A stretch of DNA of 64,000 nt from NCBI RefSeq assembly GCF_002222615.2, contig NZ_CP022412.2, positions 682,001 to 746,000 on the forward strand, in the 5' to 3' direction. The first letter of the stretch is position 1. Every line of letters starts with the position of its first letter. Below, one piece after another: positions 1 to 7,083 of this stretch. The notes under the pieces were generated by a model, which did no database searches, was not told the origin of the DNA, and saw nothing but the letters and a program-made list of their open reading frames with translations. The position numbers and the translations under genes are program-made. This DNA comes from Bacteroides caccae. Its GTDB lineage: Bacteria > Bacteroidota > Bacteroidia > Bacteroidales > Bacteroidaceae.

Positions 1-1279
1 CAAACTCCACCAATTGTCTTTCTACAAGATCGGTATTACCGGTCCGTCCGTTATAATATCCGAATTTATCCACTGCTTTGGTCTGCGTCGGTGAATAGTC
101 ATCCACGTAGTCATTATATGACATTGTATAACTACGGCTTTGATTATTGACCAGTTCTGTAAAATTGACCTCAGTAAGCAGGCTGCGTCCCATGAACCGC
201 AGTTGCTTATAATTCAATGTGACACGTTGGATTTCCGCCCCATTTTCATAAATATGCACGGTTTTCAGAAGAGAAGAGGAATAATCAAAAACGACTTTTC
301 CATTAGCGTACGTGATTTCTTTGGGATATTTTGCATCAACCGAATTGTAAGGCCGGTTATCATACTGGCCAACGTTTTCGACCGTAAAATCGGCCCAAAG
401 AGAATCATTATGCAAAGCATACCCGTTCATCCGGAAAAACTTCAGTTTTCCATCCACTCCCTGCCAATATCCGTTACGGTAACTTTCACCCATATCCTCC
501 ACTGCATAATAGTCATAACTATCTGCATAAGTGAGCTTCTGTGTGACATACGAAAAAGAAAGCCTGTCCTGTTTCAGACTGGTGACATCCGTTAGTTTCC
601 AGCCTGTAATCTTTCCCGTATTAGAGTATTCGGCTTCCTTAAAACGGTAAATATTACCGGAACCGTCCGTCACCTGAAATCCCGAACGTATGTCTGACGT
701 TTCCACCTTATCAGAAGTCAACGGTAAATAAACCGGTATATGCGAGCCGCTTTCCGAGGATTTCTCAGGACGCCGGAACACGAAATTCCCCTGAGCATCA
801 AATGTACTATAAAAAAACACATCCGGTTGTTCGTGCGCCATACCTTCGGTCATCTTATGCATATAAGAAGTGTCCCAACTGCCAAAGTCCGGGTTATAGA
901 TCAAATACCCTTCTTCATCAGGATTTCCTTGAATACTCCGGGTTACGGTGGGACCGAAATCCACGTTCCAGCCCAAGCCTGCCACGCCGTTTCCCGCACT
1001 GACCTTGATGCCTCCGCTGTCATATTGCAATCGTAAAGGCAGCGTGAAATCTCTTGTACGTATCTCATATATCGGGATACTAAGTTCAACTTTGCCTGTA
1101 TTATAATTAACAGGACACATAATATGCTTCATCAACTCCTCCGATACCGGAGACACAGGAACATAATTATATTTGTATTTTCCTTCCGTATCAGCCAAAG
1201 CCGGCGAGGTGCCCTGGCTATATACGCTGCCCACACAAGTGAGCAGCGCAATTATTAAAATAATAGTCTTATTATTCAT
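1..1279 (-). CDS. RHS/YD-repeat-type exported protein, N-terminal part (runs off the window)
   Basis: The reading frame is open from an ATG at 1279 to the window edge (426 residues seen), so the C-terminus is missing. It starts with a signal peptide (MNNKTIILIIALLTCVGSVYS). After it comes the N-terminal region usual for Bacteroidetes RHS/YD-repeat proteins: a stretch reading LPLRLQYDSGGIKVSAGNGV followed by AGLGW, then short Tyr/Gly-rich beta repeats such as GFQVTDGSGNIYRF. RHS proteins form a beta shell that encloses a C-terminal toxin or other tip domain. That end is not visible here, so the effector type is unknown. The gene lies downstream of the smalltalk gene on the same strand, with about 50 bp between them. 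The family assignment is fairly secure; a toxin role is inference. Confidence 0.75.
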   Translation of the reverse strand, partial: MNNKTIILIIALLTCVGSVYSQGTSPALADTEGKYKYNYVPVSPVSEELMKHIMCPVNYNTGKVELSIPIYEIRTRDFTLPLRLQYDSGGIKVSAGNGVAGLGWNVDFGPTVTRSIQGNPDEEGYLIYNPDFGSWDTSYMHKMTEGMAHEQPDVFFYSTFDAQGNFVFRRPEKSSESGSHIPVYLPLTSDKVETSDIRSGFQVTDGSGNIYRFKEAEYSNTGKITGWKLTDVTSLKQDRLSFSYVTQKLTYADSYDYYAVEDMGESYRNGYWQGVDGKLKFFRMNGYALHNDSLWADFTVENVGQYDNRPYNSVDAKYPKEITYANGKVVFDYSSSLLKTVHIYENGAEIQRVTLNYKQLRFMGRSLLTEVNFTELVNNQSRSYTMSYNDYVDDYSPTQTKAVDKFGYYNGRTGNTDLVERQLVEF

Positions 1280-1328
1280 TTTAGATAACAGTCATCTGGT
1301 TTTTATAAAAAAATATTAATCCCTCTCA

Positions 1329-1430
1329 TTACAGATTCATCGCATTAGCGCCCAAAACGCCTGCCAAAGCCGAAGCCACTGCGATAACCACCTTCAGGAT
1401 CATATCCCATACTGATTTCTTCATTGCCAT
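1329..1430 (-). CDS. Smalltalk protein (33 aa)
   Basis: This is a 33-residue ORF starting MAMKKSVWDMILKVVIAVAS and ending GVLGANAMNL. It matches what I know of the Bacteroides 'smalltalk' family: a charged start, one hydrophobic helix rich in Val, Ala and Gly, and usual placement beside HU-like genes. The start at 1430 was chosen because a full AGGAGG Shine-Dalgarno lies 6 nt upstream; the second ATG at 1424 is 12 nt away. Strong Shine-Dalgarno sites are uncommon in Bacteroides, so this one stands out. The function is unknown. The single helix suggests membrane association. It sits between the HU-like gene and the long RHS gene and is probably co-transcribed with them. Confidence 0.8.
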   Translation of the reverse strand: MAMKKSVWDMILKVVIAVASALAGVLGANAMNL

Positions 1431-1668
1431 AATTTACCTCCTTTCCGTGTCTTTAAATACTTGTGTTACTCTGTGTTCTTTCAGCCCGTCTTCATGACAG
1501 ATACCTATCGGGGAGAGTGTACAATCCTCCCTCGTGGCGCTGCAATGCACCACGAACAAATTGACAGTTCGCATAATCAGTGAATAATTTACAGTTCAGT
1601 TAAGCACCTGCCGTTCAGCAGAATACTTCGTTTAGTTTAGTCGTTTGAATCTGTGTTGTGCCGGAGAA

Positions 1669-2166
1669 TCACACTGACGGATCCGGTGTCACCCCACCGC
1701 CGGAACCGCCGCCTTCGGGCTTGCCACCCTCTCCTTCACCGGAAGCAGAGGTATCGGCACGGTCGAAACGGACACACCGGGCGCCTGTCACTAGCGAACG
1801 GGTGGCCATAGTGCCATCCAAATGACGGGTGGAACAGGGAAGAAAGCGAACTGTCAGTGAAGCTTGGGCGGCAGACACGTCGTCCACAGTTTTCACACCT
1901 TTACCGTTCGACTTCATCACCAGACGGAAAGTTCCGAAACCGTCAAGCGTCACACTCTCCGAGGATTGAAGATGCTGGCTGACTACCGTCACCAGGTTGT
2001 CCAGCGTGTTCTTCACATCACCCGGGGAAAGGGAGGAATAAGCCGCTATCTCTTTAGAGATCTGTGAAGTACTTACATTACCTGTGCGCAACACACGGGG
2101 ATAGAATAGTTGTTCTCCGTTTTTGTCTTTCAGAACGGACTGAAATGGACCATACAATACTGGCAT
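1669..2166 (-). CDS. HU-like DNA-binding protein with Gly/Pro-rich tail
   Basis: This 165-residue protein belongs to the Bacteroidetes HU/IHF-like group. It begins with the usual MPVLYGPFQSVLKDKNGEQL-like cap. An HU core follows, with the helical pair STSQISKEIAAYSSLSPGDV and the beta-arm motif SVTLDGFGTFRL. The last 30 or so residues are low-complexity Gly, Glu, Pro and Ser, a tail that ordinary HU (about 90 aa) lacks. I prefer the ATG at 2166 over an upstream TTG at 2172. These proteins bind DNA, but their exact role is not established. The promoter region is almost identical to that of the short RHS gene at 3086-4360, so the two are likely co-regulated. The smalltalk gene follows about 240 bp downstream. 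Confidence 0.85.
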   Translation of the reverse strand: MPVLYGPFQSVLKDKNGEQLFYPRVLRTGNVSTSQISKEIAAYSSLSPGDVKNTLDNLVTVVSQHLQSSESVTLDGFGTFRLVMKSNGKGVKTVDDVSAAQASLTVRFLPCSTRHLDGTMATRSLVTGARCVRFDRADTSASGEGEGGKPEGGGSGGGVTPDPSV

Positions 2167-2176
2167 AATCAAATTT

Positions 2177-2298
2177 GTTTTTGTGTTAATAAATTTAGTT
2201 TAGTCTTGTCTATAAGCTTATCGACACTACAAAGATACAATAGTTACATTTCATATACAAGCGATTTTCAATATGTGTCTTAACTAAATTCTTAACCA
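2177..2298. repeat. 122-bp promoter-region repeat, copy A (upstream of HU-like gene)
   Basis: This stretch aligns without gaps to 4371-4492 with about 13 mismatches (near 89% identity). It covers the whole promoter and 5' leader of the HU-like gene. The -33/-7 elements and a central HindIII-like AAGCTT are conserved in both copies. Confidence 0.9.
2230..2260 (-). promoter_or_regulatory. Bacteroides-type promoter of the HU-like gene
   Basis: On the minus strand a TTG at 2258-2260 is followed, after 20 nt, by TATCTTTG at 2230-2237. This fits the Bacteroides primary-sigma consensus (TTTG, about 20 nt, TAnnTTTG). The gene start lies about 60 nt downstream. Confidence 0.75.
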
Positions 2299-2351
2299 CC
2301 AGTAATGCATTGAATAACAATAAGAAATCGGAGGAATAATTATAAGTCTAA

Positions 2352-2400
2352 AACAAAAAAATCCGGTATGCATCAAAACAAAAAGTTGATTCATACCGGA
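2352..2400 (-). terminator. Rho-independent terminator after the small membrane protein gene
   Basis: Reading the minus strand, TCCGGTATG (2400-2392) pairs with CATACCGGA (2370-2362). An inner 5-bp stem is separated by one mismatch. A run of seven Ts follows. It lies directly after the stop of the 134-aa gene and seals it from the HU transcription unit. Confidence 0.85.
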
Positions 2401-2409
2401 AGTCATAAT

Positions 2410-2814
2410 CTAAAGGAATATTTCACAAAACATAAGAAGGATAAAATAAAATAACCATCCGAGAAGTGTCCACTTACAAAGCCCTTTACCACATGTTTGA
2501 TAACCAAACAATATAAGAGCCAACCCTATAATAAGCAACAATGGAAAAGGGAAAAGAAAGGCTATCGCTTTTACCCACGCAGATAAAGGAAGACGCTGCT
2601 TCTCGACCTCTTTCTCCTTTTCCACTTCGATAAGTTTTTCCACCTCTTTCGTATAGTCCTGATACATGGACGGAGTGATATTCCGCCGCTTCAGTTCCTC
2701 CTCTGCTGCGATTACAGCTTCAGGCTGATAATCAGCACGCTCCGAAGCCACTATTCGAACTAACGCCATATCAACCTTTTCCGACATTACGACAGAGAAT
2801 TTGTTTGTTTCCAT
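2410..2814 (-). CDS. Small membrane protein of unknown function (134 aa), RHS-linked
   Basis: I do not recognise the family. The start METNKFSVVMSEKVD at 2814 is preferred to an upstream in-frame ATG at 2844 because that one would add an odd 10-residue extension. Residues 1-65 are hydrophilic and helical, with a Glu/Lys-rich coiled-coil-like stretch (VEKLIEVEKEKEVEKQRL). Two hydrophobic segments follow (about 75-95 and 110-134), so the C-terminus is membrane-embedded with a Cys-containing loop (TCGKGLC). It has its own TATCTTTG element at 2873-2880, inside the end of the preceding gene, and a strong terminator after it. Its place right behind a short RHS gene suggests a partner or immunity protein; this is inference only. 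Confidence 0.6.
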   Translation of the reverse strand: METNKFSVVMSEKVDMALVRIVASERADYQPEAVIAAEEELKRRNITPSMYQDYTKEVEKLIEVEKEKEVEKQRLPLSAWVKAIAFLFPFPLLLIIGLALILFGYQTCGKGLCKWTLLGWLFYFILLMFCEIFL

Positions 2815-2872
2815 ATTTTCTAGTATTAAACTATTAACATACAACCAATAAAAAACATAATAAACTGCATAT

Positions 2873-2880
2873 CAAAGATA
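2873..2880 (-). promoter_or_regulatory. Possible promoter (-7 element) of the 134-aa membrane protein gene
   Basis: TATCTTTG on the minus strand lies about 60 nt before the ATG at 2814. No good -33 TTTG is visible at the right distance, so support is moderate. Confidence 0.4.
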
Positions 2881-2894
2881 TAACAAATGAAAAA

Positions 2895-3089
2895 TTAACC
2901 GCCACGACACTCACCTAAAAAAACCGGCCCTATAAGAAATATTGCAAAAATTATTCCCACATTTCTTTTTGTAGAATCTTCTATTTTCGCACATTCTTTA
3001 AAAAGATTGGTTTTACATCCTTTTATCAACCAGCCGATAAAAACCGCCAGCCACATAATCAAAGTACCAAAATAATCTATACCTCTCAT
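2895..3089 (-). CDS. Small two-helix membrane protein (64 aa), overlaps RHS stop
   Basis: This 64-residue ORF starts with the ATG of an ATGA overlap with the stop of the short RHS gene (3086-4360), so the two are translationally coupled. It has two hydrophobic helices (about residues 8-22 and 45-58) around a charged loop with CKTNLFKECAK. I recognise no family. A small membrane protein encoded directly behind and overlapping a variable RHS C-terminus is the classic place for an immunity protein of a polymorphic toxin. No sequence motif proves this. It could also be a fortuitous ORF, but the tight coupling argues for a real gene. Confidence 0.5.
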   Translation of the reverse strand: MRGIDYFGTLIMWLAVFIGWLIKGCKTNLFKECAKIEDSTKRNVGIIFAIFLIGPVFLGECRGG

Positions 3090-4360
3090 TTGTTGTCTCT
3101 ATTCTTATTAATATATATTATACCATCTATTCCATCATTCAAATTCTCAAAAGTTTTCGGATTACGAATCCTTTCATCAAATTTTCTCATTTCCACATCG
3201 TAAACTACACGCCTACTCCTTGGGGGAATATGCCGATTGGCATATTTAAACTTATACCATGAACCGGGATGCAATTGTTTCAACAAGTGAACGGCGGGCA
3301 ATCTTTGAGTGGCCACATCAATGAATCCGCCGGCTCTTTCATCGGGCGTCGCATAAGTTCCTGCCCAAGAACGTCCCGTCAACCATACTTTCGGAGAATT
3401 GATAGATGAATAAGCTGACGATACCATATATTTGGCAACTCCGTCGGCAAAATTTGCTGCCGATTCATTCAGGGTAAGCTCCAAATTACTAACAAAATCT
3501 GTTACCGGACCTACATTCTCATAACTTCCACTCCTCTGCCATTGCCAAAATTCAGATTCGGAAAGATGCACTTTTCGATCACCATAATCAATATATTCCT
3601 GCCGCCCCATAAACGTATTATGAAACCAATTATTATGTGTAGTTTCCTTATAAGTACCATCAGGATTATAGAGCACTTTCATCAGACCATTCGGATCAAC
3701 ATAGTTAACCGGATTATTTCCACAATATCCATAAGGGTTCTCTGAATAATAGTCTTCGCACAGAGGATCCACTCCATTCCACCTTCCCAACACCGGATCA
3801 TACCGCCGCGCACCATAATCATACCAGTTCACCCCGCACGCTGTCTCCAGTTCTTTTCCGTTATACTTATACGGCTGGACGCTCTGCCGGGAACTTGTCG
3901 ACATCAATCCGCCGAAAGCATAATAATCGTTCACTTCCTCCGCATTACCATGTTCATCCGCAACGACACGCACATTGCCCTGATGATCTTTGATGAAATA
4001 ATGATAGCTCGTATCCGACAAAGCTATATACCCAACATCGGTCATCAACCGCACCGGAACCCCGTTTTCATAGATCACATTCCCGCAATAATCCGTCGTC
4101 AGCGTATCTCCGTCAGCAACCCACACCGTACGCAGCTTACTACCGTCAGCACTGTAAACATGAGAAATGTTGTCGCCATTTTTAAAGACTATCCGGCTAG
4201 GCAAATTTAAAGAATTATATTGAATATCAACAATATTCTTATTTAAATCTTTTGTCAGATTCCCGTTTGCGTCATAAGCATAGGCAGACTCCTGCGCAAA
4301 CATATTCACTCCGGCGGAGAACAATAAACCCGCCAATATCATTTTCCGTAATAAATACAT
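3086..4360 (-). CDS. Short RHS repeat-associated core protein with variable C-terminus
   Basis: This 424-residue protein has a signal peptide (about 1-22, ending NMFAQ) followed directly by the last part of an RHS shell. YD-type repeats such as YAYDANGNLTKDLNKN come first. The RHS-core signature follows: HYFIKDHQGNVRVVADEHGN, YYAFGG, then YKYNGKELE, YDYGARRYDPVLGRW and the end motif NPYGYCGNNPVNYVDPNGL near residue 225. The remaining 195 or so residues are unlike other RHS cores and include a basic tail (ANRHIPPRSRRVVYDVEMR), as expected of a polymorphic tip domain. Full RHS proteins exceed 1,000 residues, so this is a mini or truncated version with its own secretion signal and promoter. I cannot name the tip activity. 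Confidence 0.8.
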   Translation of the reverse strand: MYLLRKMILAGLLFSAGVNMFAQESAYAYDANGNLTKDLNKNIVDIQYNSLNLPSRIVFKNGDNISHVYSADGSKLRTVWVADGDTLTTDYCGNVIYENGVPVRLMTDVGYIALSDTSYHYFIKDHQGNVRVVADEHGNAEEVNDYYAFGGLMSTSSRQSVQPYKYNGKELETACGVNWYDYGARRYDPVLGRWNGVDPLCEDYYSENPYGYCGNNPVNYVDPNGLMKVLYNPDGTYKETTHNNWFHNTFMGRQEYIDYGDRKVHLSESEFWQWQRSGSYENVGPVTDFVSNLELTLNESAANFADGVAKYMVSSAYSSINSPKVWLTGRSWAGTYATPDERAGGFIDVATQRLPAVHLLKQLHPGSWYKFKYANRHIPPRSRRVVYDVEMRKFDERIRNPKTFENLNDGIDGIIYINKNRDNK

Positions 4361-4370
4361 AATCCAATCC

Positions 4371-4492
4371 GTTTTTGTGTTAATTAATCGAGTTTAGTCT
4401 TGTCTGTAAGCTTATCGACAACACAAAGATAAGACAGTTACATTTCATATACAAGTGATTTTCAATATGTGTCTTAAGCAAATTCTCAACCA
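4371..4492. repeat. 122-bp promoter-region repeat, copy B (upstream of short RHS gene)
   Basis: Second copy of the repeat at 2177-2298, same orientation, ungapped. It places the same promoter in front of the RHS gene. Confidence 0.9.
4424..4454 (-). promoter_or_regulatory. Bacteroides-type promoter of the short RHS gene
   Basis: On the minus strand a TTG at 4452-4454 is followed, after 20 nt, by TATCTTTG at 4424-4431. The arrangement is identical to the HU-gene promoter. The leader is about 60 nt. Confidence 0.75.
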
Positions 4493-4509
4493 ATATAAAT
4501 AATTGAATA

Positions 4510-5466
4510 TCAATAATTATCAATTTCCAACCTCCTATTTACAACACTTAAAAGATAACGTCCGGGAAGTTTTATCTTGCCCCCGCTGCCACGCAACGTA
4601 GCAATCCCCTGCCAGATTGCACCGCCGATAGCCCCGAAATTACTTTTCAGGATAATTGCATACTGTTCTGAAGGCGGGATACCGTAGCTACGGAGATTAT
4701 CGAGCAGCCCCGCATAGTTGCGTGATGTCCCGTCAGCCGGCGGAAGAAGGCCGTCGATAGTCTCCTGCGTCCACTTTTTCCGTTTCCCGGAACAGGGAGC
4801 ATCCCGCCCGTAGGAACTTCCGGAAGAAATCTCCTCCTTCCCAATCTTCTTCCCCTCCGCCTTCTCCCCTGCCGTTTCCAGGGGAGAATTGAAGTGGGGT
4901 TGTTCTTTGCTTTGCTGTGCTACGCTATGCTGTGCTGTGCTATGTGTACCTGATGTTACATTTTCAGGGATAAATGTTACATTATCACCCCTCGTAATGC
5001 CTTCTCCATGCCCCTGTTTTTCACTTTTCACAGCCGGCGTTCCTTTTGCATCATCCTTATTATCAGCCGGTTCATCATCTGCAAGCAGGCAATACCCGAC
5101 TTCCAGATGTGAAATGCTGCGGCGACGGGTACTGAAAAGATACTGCCGTTGTATTTCGACGGAAGTCAGGATGCAGCTACGCTCAAAAAGAACCGCGTCG
5201 AACAGTCCGTATTCCACCGCCAGACGGACGATACGTTCCACGTCATCAGCGCTCTTCTCGTACAGACCCGCCGAGAGGTCTTCGTAAAACAAACGGTCCG
5301 CACGGACATAATACCCCTCGCCCGCATAGATATACGACAGGATTTCCACCAGAATGCCAAGCGCGGAGTCACCCTCACGCTTCATCAGGCGGCGGACGGC
5401 ACGGTCGTGAATAAAATCCGTATTCAGCGGGAAATAATCCAATCCCTTTTTCTTTATTCTTGCCAT
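4510..5466 (-). CDS. DUF4373 (Lin1244/Lin1753-like) domain protein
   Basis: This 318-residue protein opens with MARIKKKGLDYFPLNTDFIH and continues RAVRRLMKREGDSALGILVE. That is the DUF4373 signature (about residues 8-110), a domain related to phage and plasmid replication-initiation N-termini with a winged-helix look. A low-complexity linker rich in Ser, Gln, Lys and Glu covers about 130-230. The basic C-terminal part (KRKKWTQETIDGLLPPADGT onward) resembles a short helical DNA-interaction region. DUF4373 genes in Bacteroides recur next to HU-like and smalltalk genes, as here. The role is unknown. No phage structural genes are nearby, so it is not evidence for a prophage by itself. Confidence 0.75.
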   Translation of the reverse strand: MARIKKKGLDYFPLNTDFIHDRAVRRLMKREGDSALGILVEILSYIYAGEGYYVRADRLFYEDLSAGLYEKSADDVERIVRLAVEYGLFDAVLFERSCILTSVEIQRQYLFSTRRRSISHLEVGYCLLADDEPADNKDDAKGTPAVKSEKQGHGEGITRGDNVTFIPENVTSGTHSTAQHSVAQQSKEQPHFNSPLETAGEKAEGKKIGKEEISSGSSYGRDAPCSGKRKKWTQETIDGLLPPADGTSRNYAGLLDNLRSYGIPPSEQYAIILKSNFGAIGGAIWQGIATLRGSGGKIKLPGRYLLSVVNRRLEIDNY

Positions 5467-5511
5467 AATAATTCTGTTTTTTGATAAATACTCAATATAA
5501 AAAACCCGCTT

Positions 5512-5853
5512 TTACAGCAAGGCTTCTTCCTGCATTCCCGCCTTTTTGCGTTCCATGCTAAGCCTCACTACCTCAAGGGCGTGCAGAATAAGCCGGAGAC
5601 GTGTTTCCCGGTCCTCAGTCTGTGTTATGACCGGATAGGAAACTCGTCCACCGGACAAAGAGCAATGGGGAAGTTTCTTACCACTGCCGTATTGCCTTCG
5701 GCTCAGAGATTTGCGACACTCCTTGCAATATTTATCCGGAGACTGCGTTTTTTTGTTCATATAGAAGGACTCCAACGGAAGCTCACGTTTACAACTCTTG
5801 CAAATACTGCTGGATGTAGATTGTTTTGTCGATAAAGATAATGTTGTTTTCAT
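5512..5853 (-). CDS. Small protein with two CxxC pairs (putative zinc ribbon)
   Basis: This 113-residue protein has an N-terminal Ser/Thr-rich start, then CKSC at about residues 18-21 and CKEC at about 43-46. The spacing fits one zinc-binding site of the kind found in small phage and mobile-element proteins. A basic segment (RKSLSRRQYGSGKKLPH) follows, then a helical C-terminus. I recognise no named family. It ends 45 bp before the DUF4373 start on the same strand, so the two likely form an operon. A TATCTTTG element at 6118-6125 would give it a leader of about 260 nt. Confidence 0.6.
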   Translation of the reverse strand: MKTTLSLSTKQSTSSSICKSCKRELPLESFYMNKKTQSPDKYCKECRKSLSRRQYGSGKKLPHCSLSGGRVSYPVITQTEDRETRLRLILHALEVVRLSMERKKAGMQEEALL

Positions 5854-6117
5854 AATGATAATTTTGATTTAAATTCTGAGAAAAAAGTTGTTTATTTGCC
5901 GGAGATGTATGTCCGACATGGTGGACATATATGCTTACCATGGTGAATCTATATATTCATCACAGTGTATATATATAGCTACCGGAGCAGTGATACAAAG
6001 GGGATGCAAGGCCGGGGGACGAACTTTTCTGCAACCTTTCGGAAACTTTTCTGCGTTTTTCATGGCTATTCTGTTTTTAATTTATATTTTTGAAACATAT
6101 TTGTAATTTCACCGCTA
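5854..6117 (-). promoter_or_regulatory. Gene-free leader with hairpins between the CxxC gene and the S24 regulator
   Basis: I find no convincing gene here; a 72-aa plus-strand ORF at 5888-6106 has no homology I recognise. On the minus strand it would be the leader of the CxxC gene. It contains an imperfect hairpin (TGGTGAAT with ATTCATCA, about 5940-5962), AT-rich TATATATA runs, and the 11-mer AACTTTTCTGC twice near 6022 and 6046. Confidence 0.35.
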
Positions 6118-6125
6118 CAAAGATA
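6118..6125 (-). promoter_or_regulatory. Candidate -7 element for the minus-strand CxxC/DUF4373 operon
   Basis: TATCTTTG on the minus strand fits TAnnTTTG. No clear -33 TTTG is seen about 20 nt upstream. Confidence 0.4.
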
Positions 6126-6247
6126 AATAAGTTTTCATAAAGAAAACATACGGTTTTAGAAATTAATTCTTAAAAAACAGATAACGGATTATTAATGAGC
6201 AACTAATACGTTTATGATTTTTTACATCAAAATTAAATGCTAACAAA

Positions 6248-6961
6248 ATGGATACAAATCTGGATGTACCCGGCATCATCAAACGTGCCAAGCAGGCATT
6301 AAACCTGAAGAGGGACAGCGAACTGGCTGAATTCCTGGGAGTTTCAAGAGCGACAGTCACCAACTGGGCTGCACGGAACAGTATAGATTTCCGCCTGCTG
6401 CTCGACAAATTAGGAAATACGGTAGACTACAACTGGCTATTGTTGGGAAAAGGCAACCCGAAACACCAGTCGAGATTTTGCGAAAGCGAACTGGCACAAG
6501 GGGAGGTGCAGATAATTCACAATCCCAAAACTGCCGAACCGGTTGACGACCGCAGCGTGACACTATACGACATCACGGCGGCGGCAAACCTGAAGACGCT
6601 GTTCACCAACAAGCACCAGTATGCCTTGGGGAAAATACGGATTCCGAACATATCCGCCTGCGACGGGGCGGTCTACGTCAACGGGGACAGTATGTACCCC
6701 ATACTGAAATCGGGGGACATCATCGGATATAAGGAGATAAACAGCTTCGAGAGCGTTATTTACGGGGAAATATACCTGGTTTCGTTCATGATCGACGGAG
6801 ACGAGTATCTGGCGGTGAAGTATGCCAACCGGTCCGAAAAGGAAGGATGCATCAAACTGGTGAGCTACAACACCCACCATGAGCCAATGGATATACCGTT
6901 TGCGGCGATCAATGCAATGGCAATAGTGAAGTTCTCTATACGCAGGCATATGATGATGTAA
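6248..6961 (+). CDS. XRE/S24 family transcriptional regulator (CI/LexA-like)
   Basis: This 237-residue protein has an N-terminal helix-turn-helix of the phage CI type (residues 6-65; SELAEFLGVSRATVTNWAAR is the recognition region). Its C-terminal domain is an S24/LexA peptidase fold. The catalytic serine is in NGDSMYPILKSGD (Ser148) and the general-base lysine in LAVKYAN (Lys191). Such proteins repress until RecA or another signal triggers self-cleavage. I see no Ala-Gly cleavage site at the LexA spacing, so cleavage is uncertain. It is transcribed away from the DUF4373 group and toward metG. Its target is not evident, but the intergenic region at 5854-6247 is the natural candidate. Confidence 0.85.
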   Translation: MDTNLDVPGIIKRAKQALNLKRDSELAEFLGVSRATVTNWAARNSIDFRLLLDKLGNTVDYNWLLLGKGNPKHQSRFCESELAQGEVQIIHNPKTAEPVDDRSVTLYDITAAANLKTLFTNKHQYALGKIRIPNISACDGAVYVNGDSMYPILKSGDIIGYKEINSFESVIYGEIYLVSFMIDGDEYLAVKYANRSEKEGCIKLVSYNTHHEPMDIPFAAINAMAIVKFSIRRHMMM

Positions 6962-7036
6962 GTTTTCGTCAGGATGAAAAAGTATTTTAAGTGAAATAAT
7001 CTGTGTTAATCCATGTAATCCATGGTGAAAAGTCAT

Positions 7037-7044
7037 TATCTTTG
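7037..7044 (+). promoter_or_regulatory. Promoter -7 element of the metG operon
   Basis: TATCTTTG lies 40 nt before the metG ATG at 7084. The -33 region is degenerate. The upstream stretch 7001-7030 (GTGTTAATCCATGTAATCCA) is a two-unit near-repeat. Confidence 0.55.
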
Positions 7045-7083
7045 CACATTGCAAAGCAGAAAACAATAAAATCACGCTATATA

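Noticed and set aside
5888..6106. 72-codon plus-strand ORF upstream of the S24 regulator
   Set aside because: Cys/Tyr-rich composition and AT-rich repeats; no ribosome site or promoter, and it lies in a likely regulatory region.
1669..6961. A prophage, suggested by the S24 regulator, DUF4373 and CxxC proteins
   Set aside because: No integrase, terminase, capsid or tail genes and no attachment repeats are seen. The group also occurs in Bacteroides chromosomes outside phages.
7003..7083. Longer N-terminus for MetG starting at 7003
   Set aside because: It would begin upstream of the promoter -7 box, and the added residues do not belong to the family.
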